DNA from: Ceratodon purpureus
Lineage: Eukaryota > Streptophyta > Bryopsida > Pseudoditrichales > Ditrichaceae
Direction: 5' to 3'
Length of the DNA stretch: 64,000 bases
Assembly: GCA_014871385.1 (NCBI GenBank)
Contig: CM026426.1
Coordinates: 36,395,918-36,459,917 of the forward strand
Below are positions 44,215 to 55,860 of this stretch, piece by piece (within the stretch, counting starts at the first letter, position 1; each line of letters begins with the position of its first letter). Under the pieces are notes generated by a model, which was not told the origin of the DNA, ran no database searches, and saw nothing but the letters and a program-made list of their open reading frames with translations. The translations under genes and the position numbers were made by a program.

Positions 44215-45614
44215 AACAAATAGATTCAGTCTCGGAGTAACATCAAAAAGAAAGAAGAAGAGTGAAAAAAAAAATTAAATAAAAAAGGATTAAAGACAAG
44301 AAGAATTAAGAAGGTTGGGAAAAACTTCCCTACCCCTAAGGGTGGGTGGGCGGAACATCCCTTTACAGGGCAGCTTTTATCACCTTCCTCACCAAATTTC
44401 ATTCTCAATCAACCCATTCTCAATTCAAACCTAATCAAATCTGTACACTCTCTCGTGATTCCAAATTACCAGTATATACACATAGAGCTATTCACAAGAG
44501 AATTCTCAATCAACACACTACTTACAATATAGTAGTGTATGACAAAACAATCCAAATAATAGAGAAAAGTTTGTCTTAAAACCAACAATACAAGATCAAA
44601 CACAAAATAGTTTGAGTCTCCAGAAATCATCTCATCCCTTGAATGTTGGTGTAGTAAAGTAAGAAAAATCCAGAGGTAAAGGACCTCACTTGTCCCCATA
44701 AACACAACCAAAACCACAGTTAGGATTATGTTTGTAGACAAGGTGTCAACAGCCTTTTACAGCTTGTTATTGCAGTCACAAGAAAAATCAAACCCTACAC
44801 CAAACATACAAATCAAAGGGAGAGATGAAAGAGTCTAATTACAAACATAAATTAGAAGACCTGACTAGTAGTTCCACCAGACTCAGCCAAGTTGCACTTT
44901 GCTTGAGCTCCACACCACCATAAACCAAAACTTCAGAAGCTCTAAAAATCTCACACACCCATGTAGCAAACTAGAATTACTTTCAAAGCAGACAAGTAAA
45001 CAGATGCATATGGCCAAGAAACTCCCATGGTTTTATACCCTCAAAAGAAGTCTCTAGAGATTCACTTGTTTGTTATATGGACAGGAATAGCCTCGCTGGT
45101 CCAATCATCTATGACCCTTAGATGAAGGTTAACCTAGATCAAATGGTCATAAATTAGTGACTTGCTAGAGTAAAGTTCAAGCTTGTAGTAAGCCCCAAGT
45201 AAAGTAAGCTTCAAGTTTGGAGTAATTACCAGTAAGCCATGTGTAAGGGAGGTGGGTGGGTTTCACTAATTTACACCTTATTCAGCATATCATGCCATAA
45301 TAAAGTGACTATGTAATTGCTTGCAAAGTTTTACAAGTAATGTGCAAATTTATTTAGCAAGCCTACATACCTGAAGAGTGCAACTTCTGCTTGAATCATT
45401 GTAATAAAACCTTATTTAGAAAATAAATTCTAAATTAAATACGGGTATAATTGCTACCCAATATTTAAAAAAGAAAAAAAAAAGAAAAAAAAAGTGATTA
45501 AAGACAAGAACAAAGAAAAAGGGTGGGAAAATAAAACATGTAACACTGTCTCGGAATAAGAAGAAGAAGAAGAAGAAGAAGAAACAGGAACGGTTTTAAA
45601 AAAAAAAAAAAACA

Positions 45615-45652
<38 letters not shown>

Positions 45653-45860
45653 GGGGAAGGAATAAGAATAAGAAGAAAAAGGAAGAGTGAAAAATAAAAC
45701 AAATAGAAACTGTCTTGGAATAAGAAGAAGAAGAAAGTGGAGGGTTGAGAAAATAAAAAAATAAATAAAAGATAAATAAGAATAAGAAGAAAGATGAAGG
45801 GTGAAACAAATAACTAAATAAAAAAATAAAAAAAACCACTAAATGGGAAGAATTTAAAAA
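44215..45860. other. Insertion of low-complexity sequence in MULE remnant
   Basis: No gene supported. It holds purine-rich blocks with GAAGAAGAA repeats that share the phrase ACTGTCT(C/T)GGAATAAGAAG (about 45545 and 45710; a variant near 44225). These surround about 1.1 kb of unrelated non-coding sequence (about 44330-45470). I found no terminal repeats or duplication for the insert. Confidence 0.45.
45616..45651 (+). repeat. Run of 36 G
   Basis: An uninterrupted G homopolymer, preceded by a 12-A run and ACAC and followed by AGGGGAAGG. It could form a G-quadruplex, but runs of this length are also common sequencing or assembly artefacts. Confidence 0.8.
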
Positions 45861-47576
45861 TATACATGAAGGAGTTGATCTCGGCCTACGCGTCATTGAG
45901 GATGAAGCAATTTGGACGCCACTCAAGAAGACCTGCAACCATTTTGGTCTTTAGGGCCAGCATCCATGGAGCAAGATCCAACTGCTTATGGCAAGACGTC
46001 ACCACGTAAGCTCTCGGGCATCCATACTGCCATTTGTCGAAGATGATCATGGTGTATAGTAGAAACTGCATTGAAAGAATCATATCACATGTAAAGATAC
46101 GTATCGCCAATGTATGAGACACAAAAATCTCGTTTTCCTACCAACTTGATACGTGACCGAATAACAGCTTACCTTCTTCTCGTTCGTACCGAACATCGCA
46201 TCAATCAAGACGGGACTGTTGTGGCCGTGCTAAAGCATCATTCGGATCATAAACTTTGTTTGAATGCCTATATTGAATGGCATGTTCTCACCGGTTAAGG
46301 ATCCCGGAACAAGGCTGGAGTTCAGTTCCTGATAGTAGAATACAAAGTCTCGATTTGCTTGAACCTACATACGGACCGATTCAGCATCGTTCTCATCCTT
46401 TTGATACACAGCCTGATTCACCTTCACCGCTATGTTGCGAATGTCCCAATCCTTCATGAAGTGATTTCGAGAGGGAGGGGCGCCTTGAGCCCGCAGTTTC
46501 AATACCAATTCGATGTGCATGCTTTTAATCTTCGCAATCTGGACACCAAGACGCACGTTTCTTCCACAAATGCTCTGGTCTTGGGAGACATGCTCGACGT
46601 GAAGCGAGACCTCTCGCCATCCTTCACCATACCGTGCACAATCAGTCCATCACCATTCGTGTGGCGAGGAATTTGGAAGACAATCTGTGCAACGTCTTGG
46701 AGATAAAACATCTGTTTCACATAAATGGCACACTTGCAGCCACGCTTCCGAGCCCCCTCTTCATGGCTGGTGAGAGTCTCGATCCCCTCTAACCTTGCCC
46801 GTTTGGAATGTTTTTCCCTCTCTTTGTGTACTTTTGTTGTTGCGTCATCATCTCTTCAATGACTTCCAGAACATCGCCTGACTTTTCTTGAGGCCCGAAC
46901 TTACACTCCAGTCTGATAGACAACGAAAGGGTCACTATAGAATCATGATCGAGACCCATCGCTACGGAATCATAATCGAGACCCATCGCTACAGACCATG
47001 CACGAGACCCATCTCTATAGTAAAAAAACTACTAGTACACAACCAAACAAAATATAGCATATCTGATGGACAACAAAGGAGTGTCCAGTTGGGGATGGGA
47101 TCCTTTGTGTCTCTCTGTCTCGCGCTTGAGGAACTTTGTCTGCACATCCGACCGCTTCAAAGACTCGTCTAGCACGAAGTCCATGAATCTTAGCCACGGG
47201 ATAAAGGCAACGCTTGCACCACGCTTTAAACCCTTGTAATCCCACTTCAGATCCTTGTGCGTGAATGGACTGCCAGGGCACTGTTGGACGTGGTCTTGAA
47301 TGAGCTAAAGTGGGATAAGATTCCGTAAAATGAACTATTGCTTGTATGCACCAATCCAAGATGCCTCAAGATCGACATCATCCTATTTAACAAAGGATGC
47401 AGCCAAAAAATCCATATTACACTTCAAATTCTGGCTCCTTACAATAACCCTAAAGGAATCTATTAGTGTCTCAACACTACTTCAGATAGACAAAAACGGC
47501 GAGGAGGAAGTTTTCTCCACTCGTATACCCCCTCTCGGATGAGGTCCTCACAGACGAGACTGTGGGTGATGTGGCG

Positions 47577-47681
47577 AGACTGCCGAGGTGACAAGGGGTG
47601 TCTTTAGACTACCGAGGTGGAAGGGGGTCTTGAGACTGCCAATGTGGCATGGGGTCTCGAGACTGCCGAGGTGGCAAGGGG
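47577..47681 (+). repeat. 27-29 bp tandem repeat, four copies
   Basis: Units of AGACTGCCGAGGTGGCAAGG followed by GGTCT(C/T)G, diverged between copies. It lies just upstream of the second MULE remnant. Confidence 0.82.
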
Positions 47682-48704
47682 CTAAACATGACCTACATGG
47701 CGGCGGGCCCATGGAAGACAAAGGCAGGTTTTGAACAAAAAAAAACCGGAGACCACGTAGAAGAAATCAGTCTCAGAAGGAAAAGAAGGTAAAGGGGGGC
47801 CGTGGGGCTAGTCTCGCGCGTCTCGCGGTGGCACGGCTATTTGACGGCGATGCAATTAAGACCATCGGAGGATATAGAGACGGGGAACATGGCGCCCGCC
47901 CACTGCTTTATTCCATATTAAGCAGTGAGGAGCTACGCTTGCGGGTGTAGTGTTCATTCTTTTTTTTTCTTGTTTTAATCCTGAGTATTTCCGTGACTGC
48001 TTCAATGGCTATTCGTATGATTACTTATCAAGGATCTCTCAGCGAAAGTGCTGAACTGAAGACTCATGTGCTGGTATCGGCTATATGATGAATTCACTTG
48101 TTAGTATTGGATTAGTTGGATTCATTGTAACACAATAAGGTAGGAGAGAGTTTGTGAAGTGCGTGCTGTTTGCAATTGTGCAGATTATGGAATTTATTAC
48201 TACTGTTCTTGTACTTAATTGTGGACCTTTTCCGGTACCGTGGTGGTCCTTTCGAAGGAGGTCATTGTAAGCAATGACGGGTACGTGTGTCTCTTGATCC
48301 TGGTGCCCATCTCAGTTTTTTTATTTCATTGAGGGTGATGTTTTCTCTAGCCACCATAGACATGGTACTATTACTCGGAGGACCTGAATTATCTAACGTT
48401 GCGTTATAGGATTACGCGAGTATACACCACGGTTAGGAGGTACCCTTTCAACTATTTTTCTTAGGCACTCTTTAATGTTTGAGCAGTGTTACGGAAACAT
48501 AATATACATTTTAATAAAATGTTGCCTGGAAACGGGCTTGCTATTCTGGACATTGTCGCTTGTAATGTGTATCTTACGTACATGCTTCGGCTTTGCTAGA
48601 AAGCATCTTTTGTTTTGTCGATTACAGGGTTGCGAAGGATGGAAATAGGAGTTTGCTGGTGCATGCAAGAAGATTGTTTTGGGTAAATAGGCCACGGACT
48701 GCTC
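47682..48704. other. No supported gene
   Basis: The first 200 bases are GC-rich with several GTCTCG words. The rest shows no coding region. An 8-mer GACTGCTC at 48697-48704 is the left flank duplication of the hAT copy that follows. Confidence 0.4.
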
Positions 48705-49567
48705 CAAGGCTGATTTTTCACAAAGTTTTAACCTGTCCATGTCCAAAAACCTTGAATTGAAAGGCAAAAAGAAAATGGAACCCGTCTCAAAACCGGTAAT
48801 TTCAAAACCAACCCGTCCATGGAAAGGTTAAAAAAAAAACAACCCGTTCCAAAACAGTTCAAAAAATAAATACCCATCCCATACTAATGTTCATAAAAAA
48901 TATACGTATATTTTTAAAACCAAAAAAAAAAACTAAGTAAAAAACATAAAACAAAATCACGCACAGTGGAGCCCGGCTTGGCCCGGCTTTGAAGCTTGGT
49001 CCGGCCCGGCCTCAAGGCCCGACCCGGCCCAACTTTCGAGCCCAGCTTGGCCCACTGCCCAACAGAGCCCACTGCCTAGTGCAGCTGCAGCTTGAACGTG
49101 CTGTGAGTGAGTGTTTTTGGGTTTATTTTTGCCTTGCTGTGCTTCTTCTACTTACCGCATCTTCTTCTTCTCAAACTTTGACTGATGGAAGGAATGAAGT
49201 GCGTGAGTTGTCAGACACCTTCAATTTAAATCTCTGACATTGTGTTTAAAAGGTTCTAAATATTGTGGTTGATGAATCAATGTGTGCAGGTGAATCAAGC
49301 TCTTGAACATTGGTATTTTGATTAAATGTTTGGCTCCACTATGTTCACATTCACATGTCATATGTGACATGATTTAATTGATATTTGCATCATTCATTTT
49401 TTTGGGAAAAAATTGTCAAAAGAAATATTTATTTTTAGACCCCATCCAAAGTGAATTTGACACGTCCAAAAACCGGTTCATTTTCAGAGAATCCATCCAC
49501 TGGAAATGTTTCTTTTTTCAGAACATGTCCCTGGACATTTTAGGGACCTTGTGAAAAATCACCACTG
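48705..49567 (-). mobile_element. Non-autonomous hAT element, copy 2
   Basis: An 863-bp element with ends CAAGGCTGATTTTTCACA and, on the other strand, CAGTGGTGATTTTTCACA. Flanks GACTGCTC (48697-48704) and GACTACTC (49568-49575) match at 7 of 8, a hAT-sized duplication. It is the reverse orientation of 13736-15027 and shares its subterminal AACCCGTCC/GACGGG repeats and the middle TATTTGCATCATTCAT region, but lacks about 430 bp present in copy 1. It has no transposase. Confidence 0.85.
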
Positions 49568-49575
49568 GACTACTC

Positions 49576-52392
49576 TGAGCAAGTACTGCGGTAGTTGTTG
49601 TAGAATGTGCCATAGATTGGAATTCCTGCTGTAAACTTAATGCTTCTAACCATGTTGAATAATGGTTAATATGCATAAAGTGATGAGTCCTGACAATGAG
49701 GCATGGTGCAACTCTACTGCGTTATGTGCCAACAGATCCTATTCTCTCACTAGTGACATGTGTAGGCCCTAGGAACGTTTAAGCCCTGCTAGATTTCTTC
49801 ACAGCATGAATTGATGCGTTTAACTTAGCATTACAAATGTGGGCCCCTCCTTCCGCTATTTCAATCGTGCAATGCGGGAATTGGCCCACGAACAAATCCT
49901 GGGTTCGAAACCCCACGGGCTCTTCACCGCGTTAGGCACTCGGATTAGTGCTTCACGCTACACAAATCAGATTACATACCATAATGCTCCAGCCTAAGGA
50001 AATCTTCGAGGAGGAAGCATAGAGAGAAATCAGGCATAGCCGGGAAAATTCATGAATTTATTCGGTTGTAATCCCCATACTTCTGAGTGGAGGGTCGTCG
50101 TACTACAAAATTGCAATATGAGAGTCCTCGCACAAGACCATCTGTGACCAGATGCGGGATGCTGGTTTAGATAGTCTACATCTTTATGACGGGCTGCACC
50201 ATAGTGGGAATGGTGAACGTGTTGTTAACATTCTCAGACTTTTAAAATGCACACAGCTTGTAATATCTTAATGTGTTGAACAGAATGCCTCTCTTTCAGG
50301 GGGTCCGTAAGAGTCTGACTGTGGATTCGAGGAAATCGTAATATCCTCGGCTTATTGAAGATTTCGAATTATGTTTGTTGATAGTTGCCTTTCTCAACTC
50401 AGATTTTCGCATCCAGCTGTTTCTTGAATAATTATTGGACAGTAACGTTGGTAGGATTTAGGATTTGCATCTTGAATTTTCAAAAGTTGCGAACTGTAAA
50501 CATCTGGGGGTGATGTAAGTGACCATTTCCCTTGTAGACAAAATTGCCTCGACCAGCACTGTTGACTACTTTCCTATGCCTTCCGCATCTTTATTTGACG
50601 TGCCAGAGCTTATCTATGTGTGCCGGAAGACATTAACCACCGATTGCATACGTCTGCAATGGTGCATGAGTTAGCGCGGTGTTTGCTGATCACGAGGCAG
50701 AGTCTAAGCGTCCAACTCTCGGCCATAGGGTATCTCACGTCTGAGTTCGACATGTCCTTCTGAAACAGAGTGTGAGCTGTTCTGAGCGGAACGATCACTT
50801 TGTCATGCGAAGGCTTCTAAACCCACGTCCACGATGCATCCCCGGGGTATGGATACTGTAACACATGTTGGACCGACCCTAATTGTGGTCATCATATGTG
50901 GACAGTCTCTCTTCTGATTGGCTATCGTGCTGCATTGTTGGTTGCAGGGCCCGCTCTGTTGAGCGTACCGCGATTTCAGCGTAGATGTGCAGGGTTTTCT
51001 GTTCCTTAATACAACTGGACGACTAAGGTTAGACAACCTATTATCACCACCAACCCCAAAATCAACAGTCATGTGGGCCAAAACCACCGGCCGCTAACCC
51101 CATTTCCATAATTTTCTGAATAACAATTTATTATTGGAGGAGGGAAGGGAGCAGATTTGGGTCACGCGAGCCACCAATATTGGGGAAGGGAGGGAGCAGA
51201 TTCTGGTCAGATTGCATTCCTGTGATCACATTGGTTGTGAGCATGGTGGTTTTAGGTCATGAGTCTGTTAATTTCAGATTATGAGTAGAGTAGTTTTCAA
51301 TTTTCAACGCTCTTAGTTTTAAGTCTCTTGTGTTCACAGTGTTGGATGTTTTGAGAAGTGGTGATTAACATCATTTACTGTGGAAGTAGGTAGTTCGGTA
51401 TATCGAGAGTGGGTAAAAACTTACTTTCCACTTTGAAAATTTGTAGCAATTTCAGTATGATGAATTAGATGATCACAACAATTACAAAATTCATGATTTC
51501 CTATTTTGACTTCAAATAAAAAATCTTAGCATGGAAAACAATGCTATAAATAGGTCAGGCCCCTTAAGTTGGTGGTTATAGGTTCTCCAACCTTATTCGA
51601 GTCTTTTGTGTTTCTTTGGTGTAAATGGTGGTGAGATAATAAAATTCTCTTTCACGCAGCTAGGTTGAAATTGAGGGAAACGGTTTATGGAACAACACCC
51701 GGGACGAAGACAGTAGATATCTGGTCTGTCGGGTCTGTGCGACGGGTATGATTGCCACCTGTGACTTTCTGTAGAGAAGATGAATGATTTTAGTGCGCGG
51801 TCCTTTCTGTGCATCTATCATCTTTGCATTTATGAATTCGTAATCAAAGAAGACGCCGTGTAGACGGGAAGAGACTGCAGTCGCCATCAACATAACAAAC
51901 GTCGGCAGGACTGAGTTTCATGAGGAAATAGAACTGATGAAAACTGAAATCAGTGGCCAGAAGGTTCGAATTGTTCAAAGAGGAAAATCCAACATAATTG
52001 GCATTTACAGTACTAAAACCTGAAGGGAACTTTGTCAACGGAGACTACATTCCAGACCTCGGCAAAAATCCTAAAGATGCAACGTCTGTCGTGTCGTCCA
52101 CAAAGGGTTAATTACTTCAAACGAAATTCGCACACAATTCTTTGCAATGGAATTTTCTTTTGCTTCAGGAAAAAAAAAAAAAAAAACAAAAAAAATTCGC
52201 ACACTCCGGTTTAGAGCATCCTGTGCTAAGGGAAGTTCTGAGGTGTAATTCCGAGACGTCTCTATGTACGAAGCAAAAGTCAAGGCTGTATACACTTGGC
52301 CATTAGCAGAGCCCAGATGACCACATTATCATCCTCTCATGATCTGCTCCGGATTACGTAGGAAACTCAGCAACGCGTCAAGCTCCGCCACT
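49576..52392. other. No supported gene; one tRNA-like B box
   Basis: 2.8 kb without a convincing frame. GGGTTCGAAACCCC at about 49909 is a good Pol III B box with a weak A-box-like GCAATGCGGG upstream, so a decayed tRNA gene or SINE head is possible. An imperfect direct repeat (GGAGGGAAGGGAGCAGATT / GGGAAGGGAGGGAGCAGATT) lies at 51136-51200. Confidence 0.4.
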
Positions 52393-53606
52393 TCAGTCTT
52401 CACGCAGTGTGTCCTCTCCTTCGTCCTGTTCCTCGTCTCTCTGAAAGTACTCACAATTTTCAGCTGAGTCGAGACGGATTCTTTGATCTTCACTACCCGA
52501 TTGGTCACAAAGTCTGTTCATCAGCACAATGGACACTACATCTTCGCAGAGCTCTACTTCATTACTTAGAGATGCCACATCCTTACTGTCCAACTGTATT
52601 TCAGATTTGGCAGCTTTCTTGGCTATTGCCCACTCGCTGATCACAGATGCCCGTCCTTGGTAACGCTCCGCCTCGACCAGCTTCTCCTCCCAACCCTTCA
52701 GCTGCAAATTAAGGGATATAAGTTTTTTCTTCGATTTCTCCACTTCGCTGCGGCGATTCGGTGCTCATGCTTGCAGAGGTTTCCTTCGTCGCACAGAGCA
52801 TCTCTCCGTCTGGTCGCTACCTCTGCAATGGCGTCGGTCACTTTCGCAATCGCTTTTAGGACAAGCTCAGGGGGGTCGTCTTTGCTCGGCATCGCCGCCG
52901 ATGCGAGACCCATGTTGTTCTCTCCCGGTGCAACGTCTGGTGCATGCATTTCCTCATTATTCACATTAGTTGGGACTGCTGTTGATCATGGCCGTCTGGG
53001 CACCGTCGCTGGCACAGGGAAAGGATCCTGCATAGGATGTTGGAAATTGTGATATTGACGAAGCAACATTACTCTGGGTTTGTCATTGAGTAGCAAGATT
53101 TGATTTCAGTAGATCATGGCAACGCTGACTTCAGAGTGGAAATTGACATGTCAATACAAGGATAGGGAAGCATACTCACAGCGGAAACGTCGTCGCTAGA
53201 AGGGGTTCGTGAATGGTATAGGGCGGCGGAGGTTTCGATAATTTTTCATCAGCTACAGTGTTGCGTCTCGACTTCCTCCTCGGCGATGAGCTATGGCGTA
53301 CTGTGCCTAATCCACCTTTGCACCATCCTCCTCCGCGAGAAGGCCCTGAACTTAGTGCCAAGGCAGCATGTCGGAGTTCCGTAGTTTTCTCTGGTATACC
53401 CTCTCATACAGCTCGCTAACGTACGCAATGTACGCTGCTCCTCCACGGTGCCGCCATGGGTAAGCTCCCACGCGATTGGAACGACCGAGTCTTTCCCGGC
53501 ACTGTTTCTTCGTGTACAAGTGTCGTGACCCTGCACTCGGTACAAATCCTTCTGCCGAGAGACATAACATGTGTTTGTACCATAATTTCGAGCACACCCG
53601 CACCAT
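52393..53606 (-). pseudogene. Unrecognised coiled-coil gene, probably spliced
   Basis: Minus-strand frames run in order. One (53606 down) ends in AYVSELYERVYQRKLRNSDM. A basic Pro-rich piece follows (SSPRRKSRRNTVADEKLSKP, about 53290). Another (52964-52698) reads DPPELVLKAIAKVTDAIAEV and CKHEHRIAAAKW. The last (52743-52393, 116 residues) reads KKKLISLNLQLKGWEEKLVE, IAKKAAKSEIQLDSK and an acidic end (DEEQDEGEDTL). The middle and last pieces overlap in different frames, so an intron or frame break separates them. Composition suggests a coiled-coil, nuclear or DNA-binding helper protein. No family recognised. It is divergent to the plus-strand gene at 53.8 kb. Confidence 0.35.
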
Positions 53607-53615
53607 ATCTCGTTA

Positions 53616-54323
53616 GTGACGGCTTCGGCAACTTCGTTGAGGCAGTTCGCTCCGCACCTGAAATCACCCAGTCAAACACTTACAAGTACTCTGACCAAAT
53701 GCACTCTTTCCGACTCAGCCAGTGCTTTGCTCGACTTTGCATTCTCCTGGCTCCGTTTCGTCTTCTTTAGATCTTGCTTGGACATGTGTAATGTTGCAAT
53801 GCAGGATCACTTGGCAGTTTTGTGGACTAATGGTGGAGGCCTGGATTGTCATGAGGCTGTGAAGGCTTTACAGGGGATCATGCTCCTTCGGAAGAATGCA
53901 GATTTCCATTGGCTGCTGGGGAGCGTGGACTGCACAAGGGAGTGGCCGAAGGCTGACATTATTGATGACCTGTTTCGCAGTGCAGGGGCCTTGCACATGG
54001 CAAGCAAGGCCATCTGCCTTGGTCGTCTCGACAACTGGAGGTCTTCAGGGCGAGACGGGCTCGCAGATCTGGAGGGTATGGAACTTCTGAGTCAGATGTA
54101 CTCCACGCAGCAGCTTGCATTGCCACCTGGATTTGCAGAGGATAAGAGCAACCTGCAGGATGAGCTCCTACCGTCACAAGCCCCAATGCAGTCTTGCGAG
54201 ACAGTACTGGAGCCAGATGTAGATTCATCCGGTCATAGCGATTGTGAGGGCATAGCAGGTTTCAGGTTGAGGTTGTTTCGCAGATCTACCTTTTGTAGTG
54301 CAGAGTATGATAGGCAGTTTTGA
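53616..54323 (+). CDS. Unrecognised 235-residue frame
   Basis: An open frame. The part from about 53785 (MCNVAMQDHLAVLWTNGGGL) looks most like real protein, with VKALQGIMLLRKNADFHWLL, DIIDDLFRSAGALHMASKAI and LEGMELLSQMYSTQQLALPP; the first 55 residues do not. A CAG at about 53801 could be a splice acceptor instead of an upstream start. The hydrophobic/acidic pattern suggests a small helical domain. Downstream, GTCTCGTACCGAGAC (54326-54340) is a perfect inverted repeat around three bases. No family recognised; not broken within the frame. Confidence 0.4.
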   Translation: MTASATSLRQFAPHLKSPSQTLTSTLTKCTLSDSASALLDFAFSWLRFVFFRSCLDMCNVAMQDHLAVLWTNGGGLDCHEAVKALQGIMLLRKNADFHWLLGSVDCTREWPKADIIDDLFRSAGALHMASKAICLGRLDNWRSSGRDGLADLEGMELLSQMYSTQQLALPPGFAEDKSNLQDELLPSQAPMQSCETVLEPDVDSSGHSDCEGIAGFRLRLFRRSTFCSAEYDRQF

Positions 54324-54640
54324 GTGTCTCGTACCGAGACTTATACCAGACTCTGTATATTATGAATATTAGTCTCGCTGTTTTCGTTTTCCGAAGTACC
54401 GGTTTTATTATAAATGCATACTTGCCTTCTGTTTTATCAGTCAGCTGTTTCTGTGAGCCGTCTCGGCGTTGTGAAAAATGCAATGGGAAAAGGTATTTCT
54501 TTAAAACTGAATCATTTTGAAGTTTTTTAAAAAAAATAAAAAAACCGCAATATAAAACTGCGAAATAGAAGCTTATAGAAGACAAAGCAAATTGAAGAAA
54601 AGTAAGAGGTACAAGTGGAAAACTGAAACGAATACAATGG

Positions 54641-54690
<50 letters not shown>

Positions 54691-55860
54691 AATCAACAAA
54701 GAAAAAAAAAAAAATGAAAAGAATCAGAAGTAAGAGAGGAAAAAAAGGACGGTTAGAATAAATATAACAAAAAAAATTAAAAATGGAAAGTGAGAACTCT
54801 GAGATTTCTCGAGGAAAAAATAAATAAGATCATATTCAATTTATTCAAATTAAACAACAAAAGTAAACAAATATAAGATTATAAAAAAAAATAAAGGATT
54901 CAGAAGTAAGAGAAAAATTATAGGAACTATTTAAAGAACAAGAAATCCAAAAATAAAAAAAATAAAAAAATGGAAAGTGAGAACTCCGGGATTTCTTGAA
55001 GAAAATCAAAATGAAATTAAAACAAATTCAAGAGATAAAAACAAAATTAAAGACAAATTAGTAAGACAAGAAAATAAAATAAATGATTAAGAATAAAGAG
55101 AGGAAAAACCAAAAACAAAGTAAAGGAATGATTAATAAAAAGATAAATAAATTAAATAAATAAAAAAAAACACAACGTAGTGCAAGGTTATAAAGAATAT
55201 ATAATATGAATTGTCAAGAAAAAAATGGAAGTGAAATTAAAGAATAAGAACTATAATAATAATAATAAGGGGAACAAAAATTCGGGTACAATACAATTGC
55301 AAGAACATGATAACTTTTACAACAAAATAAGATACGAGAAATATAAATAATTTAGACATTGGAGACAAGCTATAACAGAAACAACTTAATGTGACATAAC
55401 AGAACAAGCTGAATAGATATGTATGGTGGGGGAAGACCATTTTGCGAAACTCTGTATTGACACCGAGAACGTTCCTGTTAAAGCAACTCCATGACATTAT
55501 AGCCTCTTCAATTGAAGTGTGAATGATTGTACAATACAATTCACTCATCTACTTCTTCCATGCCTTTCTAATATGTCCTTCTGGCGCTTTATGGCATCAT
55601 CACCGTCATTAGGCATAAATCTTGCTTGGGAAGGAGGATGTTGTCTTCCAGCTTCCAATCAAGCAATTTCTCACGAGTGCTCTTAAGAAGAAAGATGGCC
55701 TCGTCTTGAAGACTCTCGTTATTTGTCACAACAACTTCAATGTTTTTAAGAAGGTCTCGTACAACCTGTGCCTTGTCTTCGCAGTCCTCAATGGAGAGTA
55801 TTCCTGGTGTGGTTTTGCTGCCGGTTTCGGCTTCAACCAGTCTACCAGCTCCAAAAGCGT
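54324..55860. other. AT-rich non-coding stretch
   Basis: Mostly A-rich on this strand, with a 49-A run at 54641-54689 and TAATAATAATAA at 55255. The phrase GGAAAGTGAGAACTC(T/C)G(A/G)GATTTCT occurs twice (about 54785 and 54971), so part of it is an old local duplication. No gene supported. Confidence 0.6.

Larger units (their letters stand above)
43352..47359 (-). pseudogene. Second MULE-type transposase remnant, split by an insertion
   Basis: On the minus strand, pieces occur in transposase order. VAFIPWLRFMDFV-like residues lie near 47.2 kb. A DNA-binding region with KQMFYLQDVAQIVFQIPRHT (46720 down) and WDIRNIAVKVNQAVYQKDEN follows. Then come FLLYTMIIFDKWQYGCPRAY and LAPWMLALKTKMVA (about 46060-45930), and CLWHVRRAWQKNACSNI (about 44100). 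It ends in a SWIM-like finger CCECPHSMKGNLCTYQLKVL (about 43500), whose final His is Tyr. It is related to the locus at 55.9-58.6 kb (the finger, the WHVRKAW block and the IPWxRxxDFV block are shared). Frames are broken several times, and low-complexity sequence separates the core from the C-terminal part. It would have been a nuclear cut-and-paste enzyme; it is now dead. Confidence 0.7.

Noticed and set aside
45454-45938. Proline-rich proteins on the minus strand
   Set aside because: They are translations of the G homopolymer and GAA repeats and have no other coding character.
49890-49930. A functional tRNA gene
   Set aside because: Only the B box (GGTTCGAAACC) is good; no cloverleaf stems or terminator T-run could be placed.
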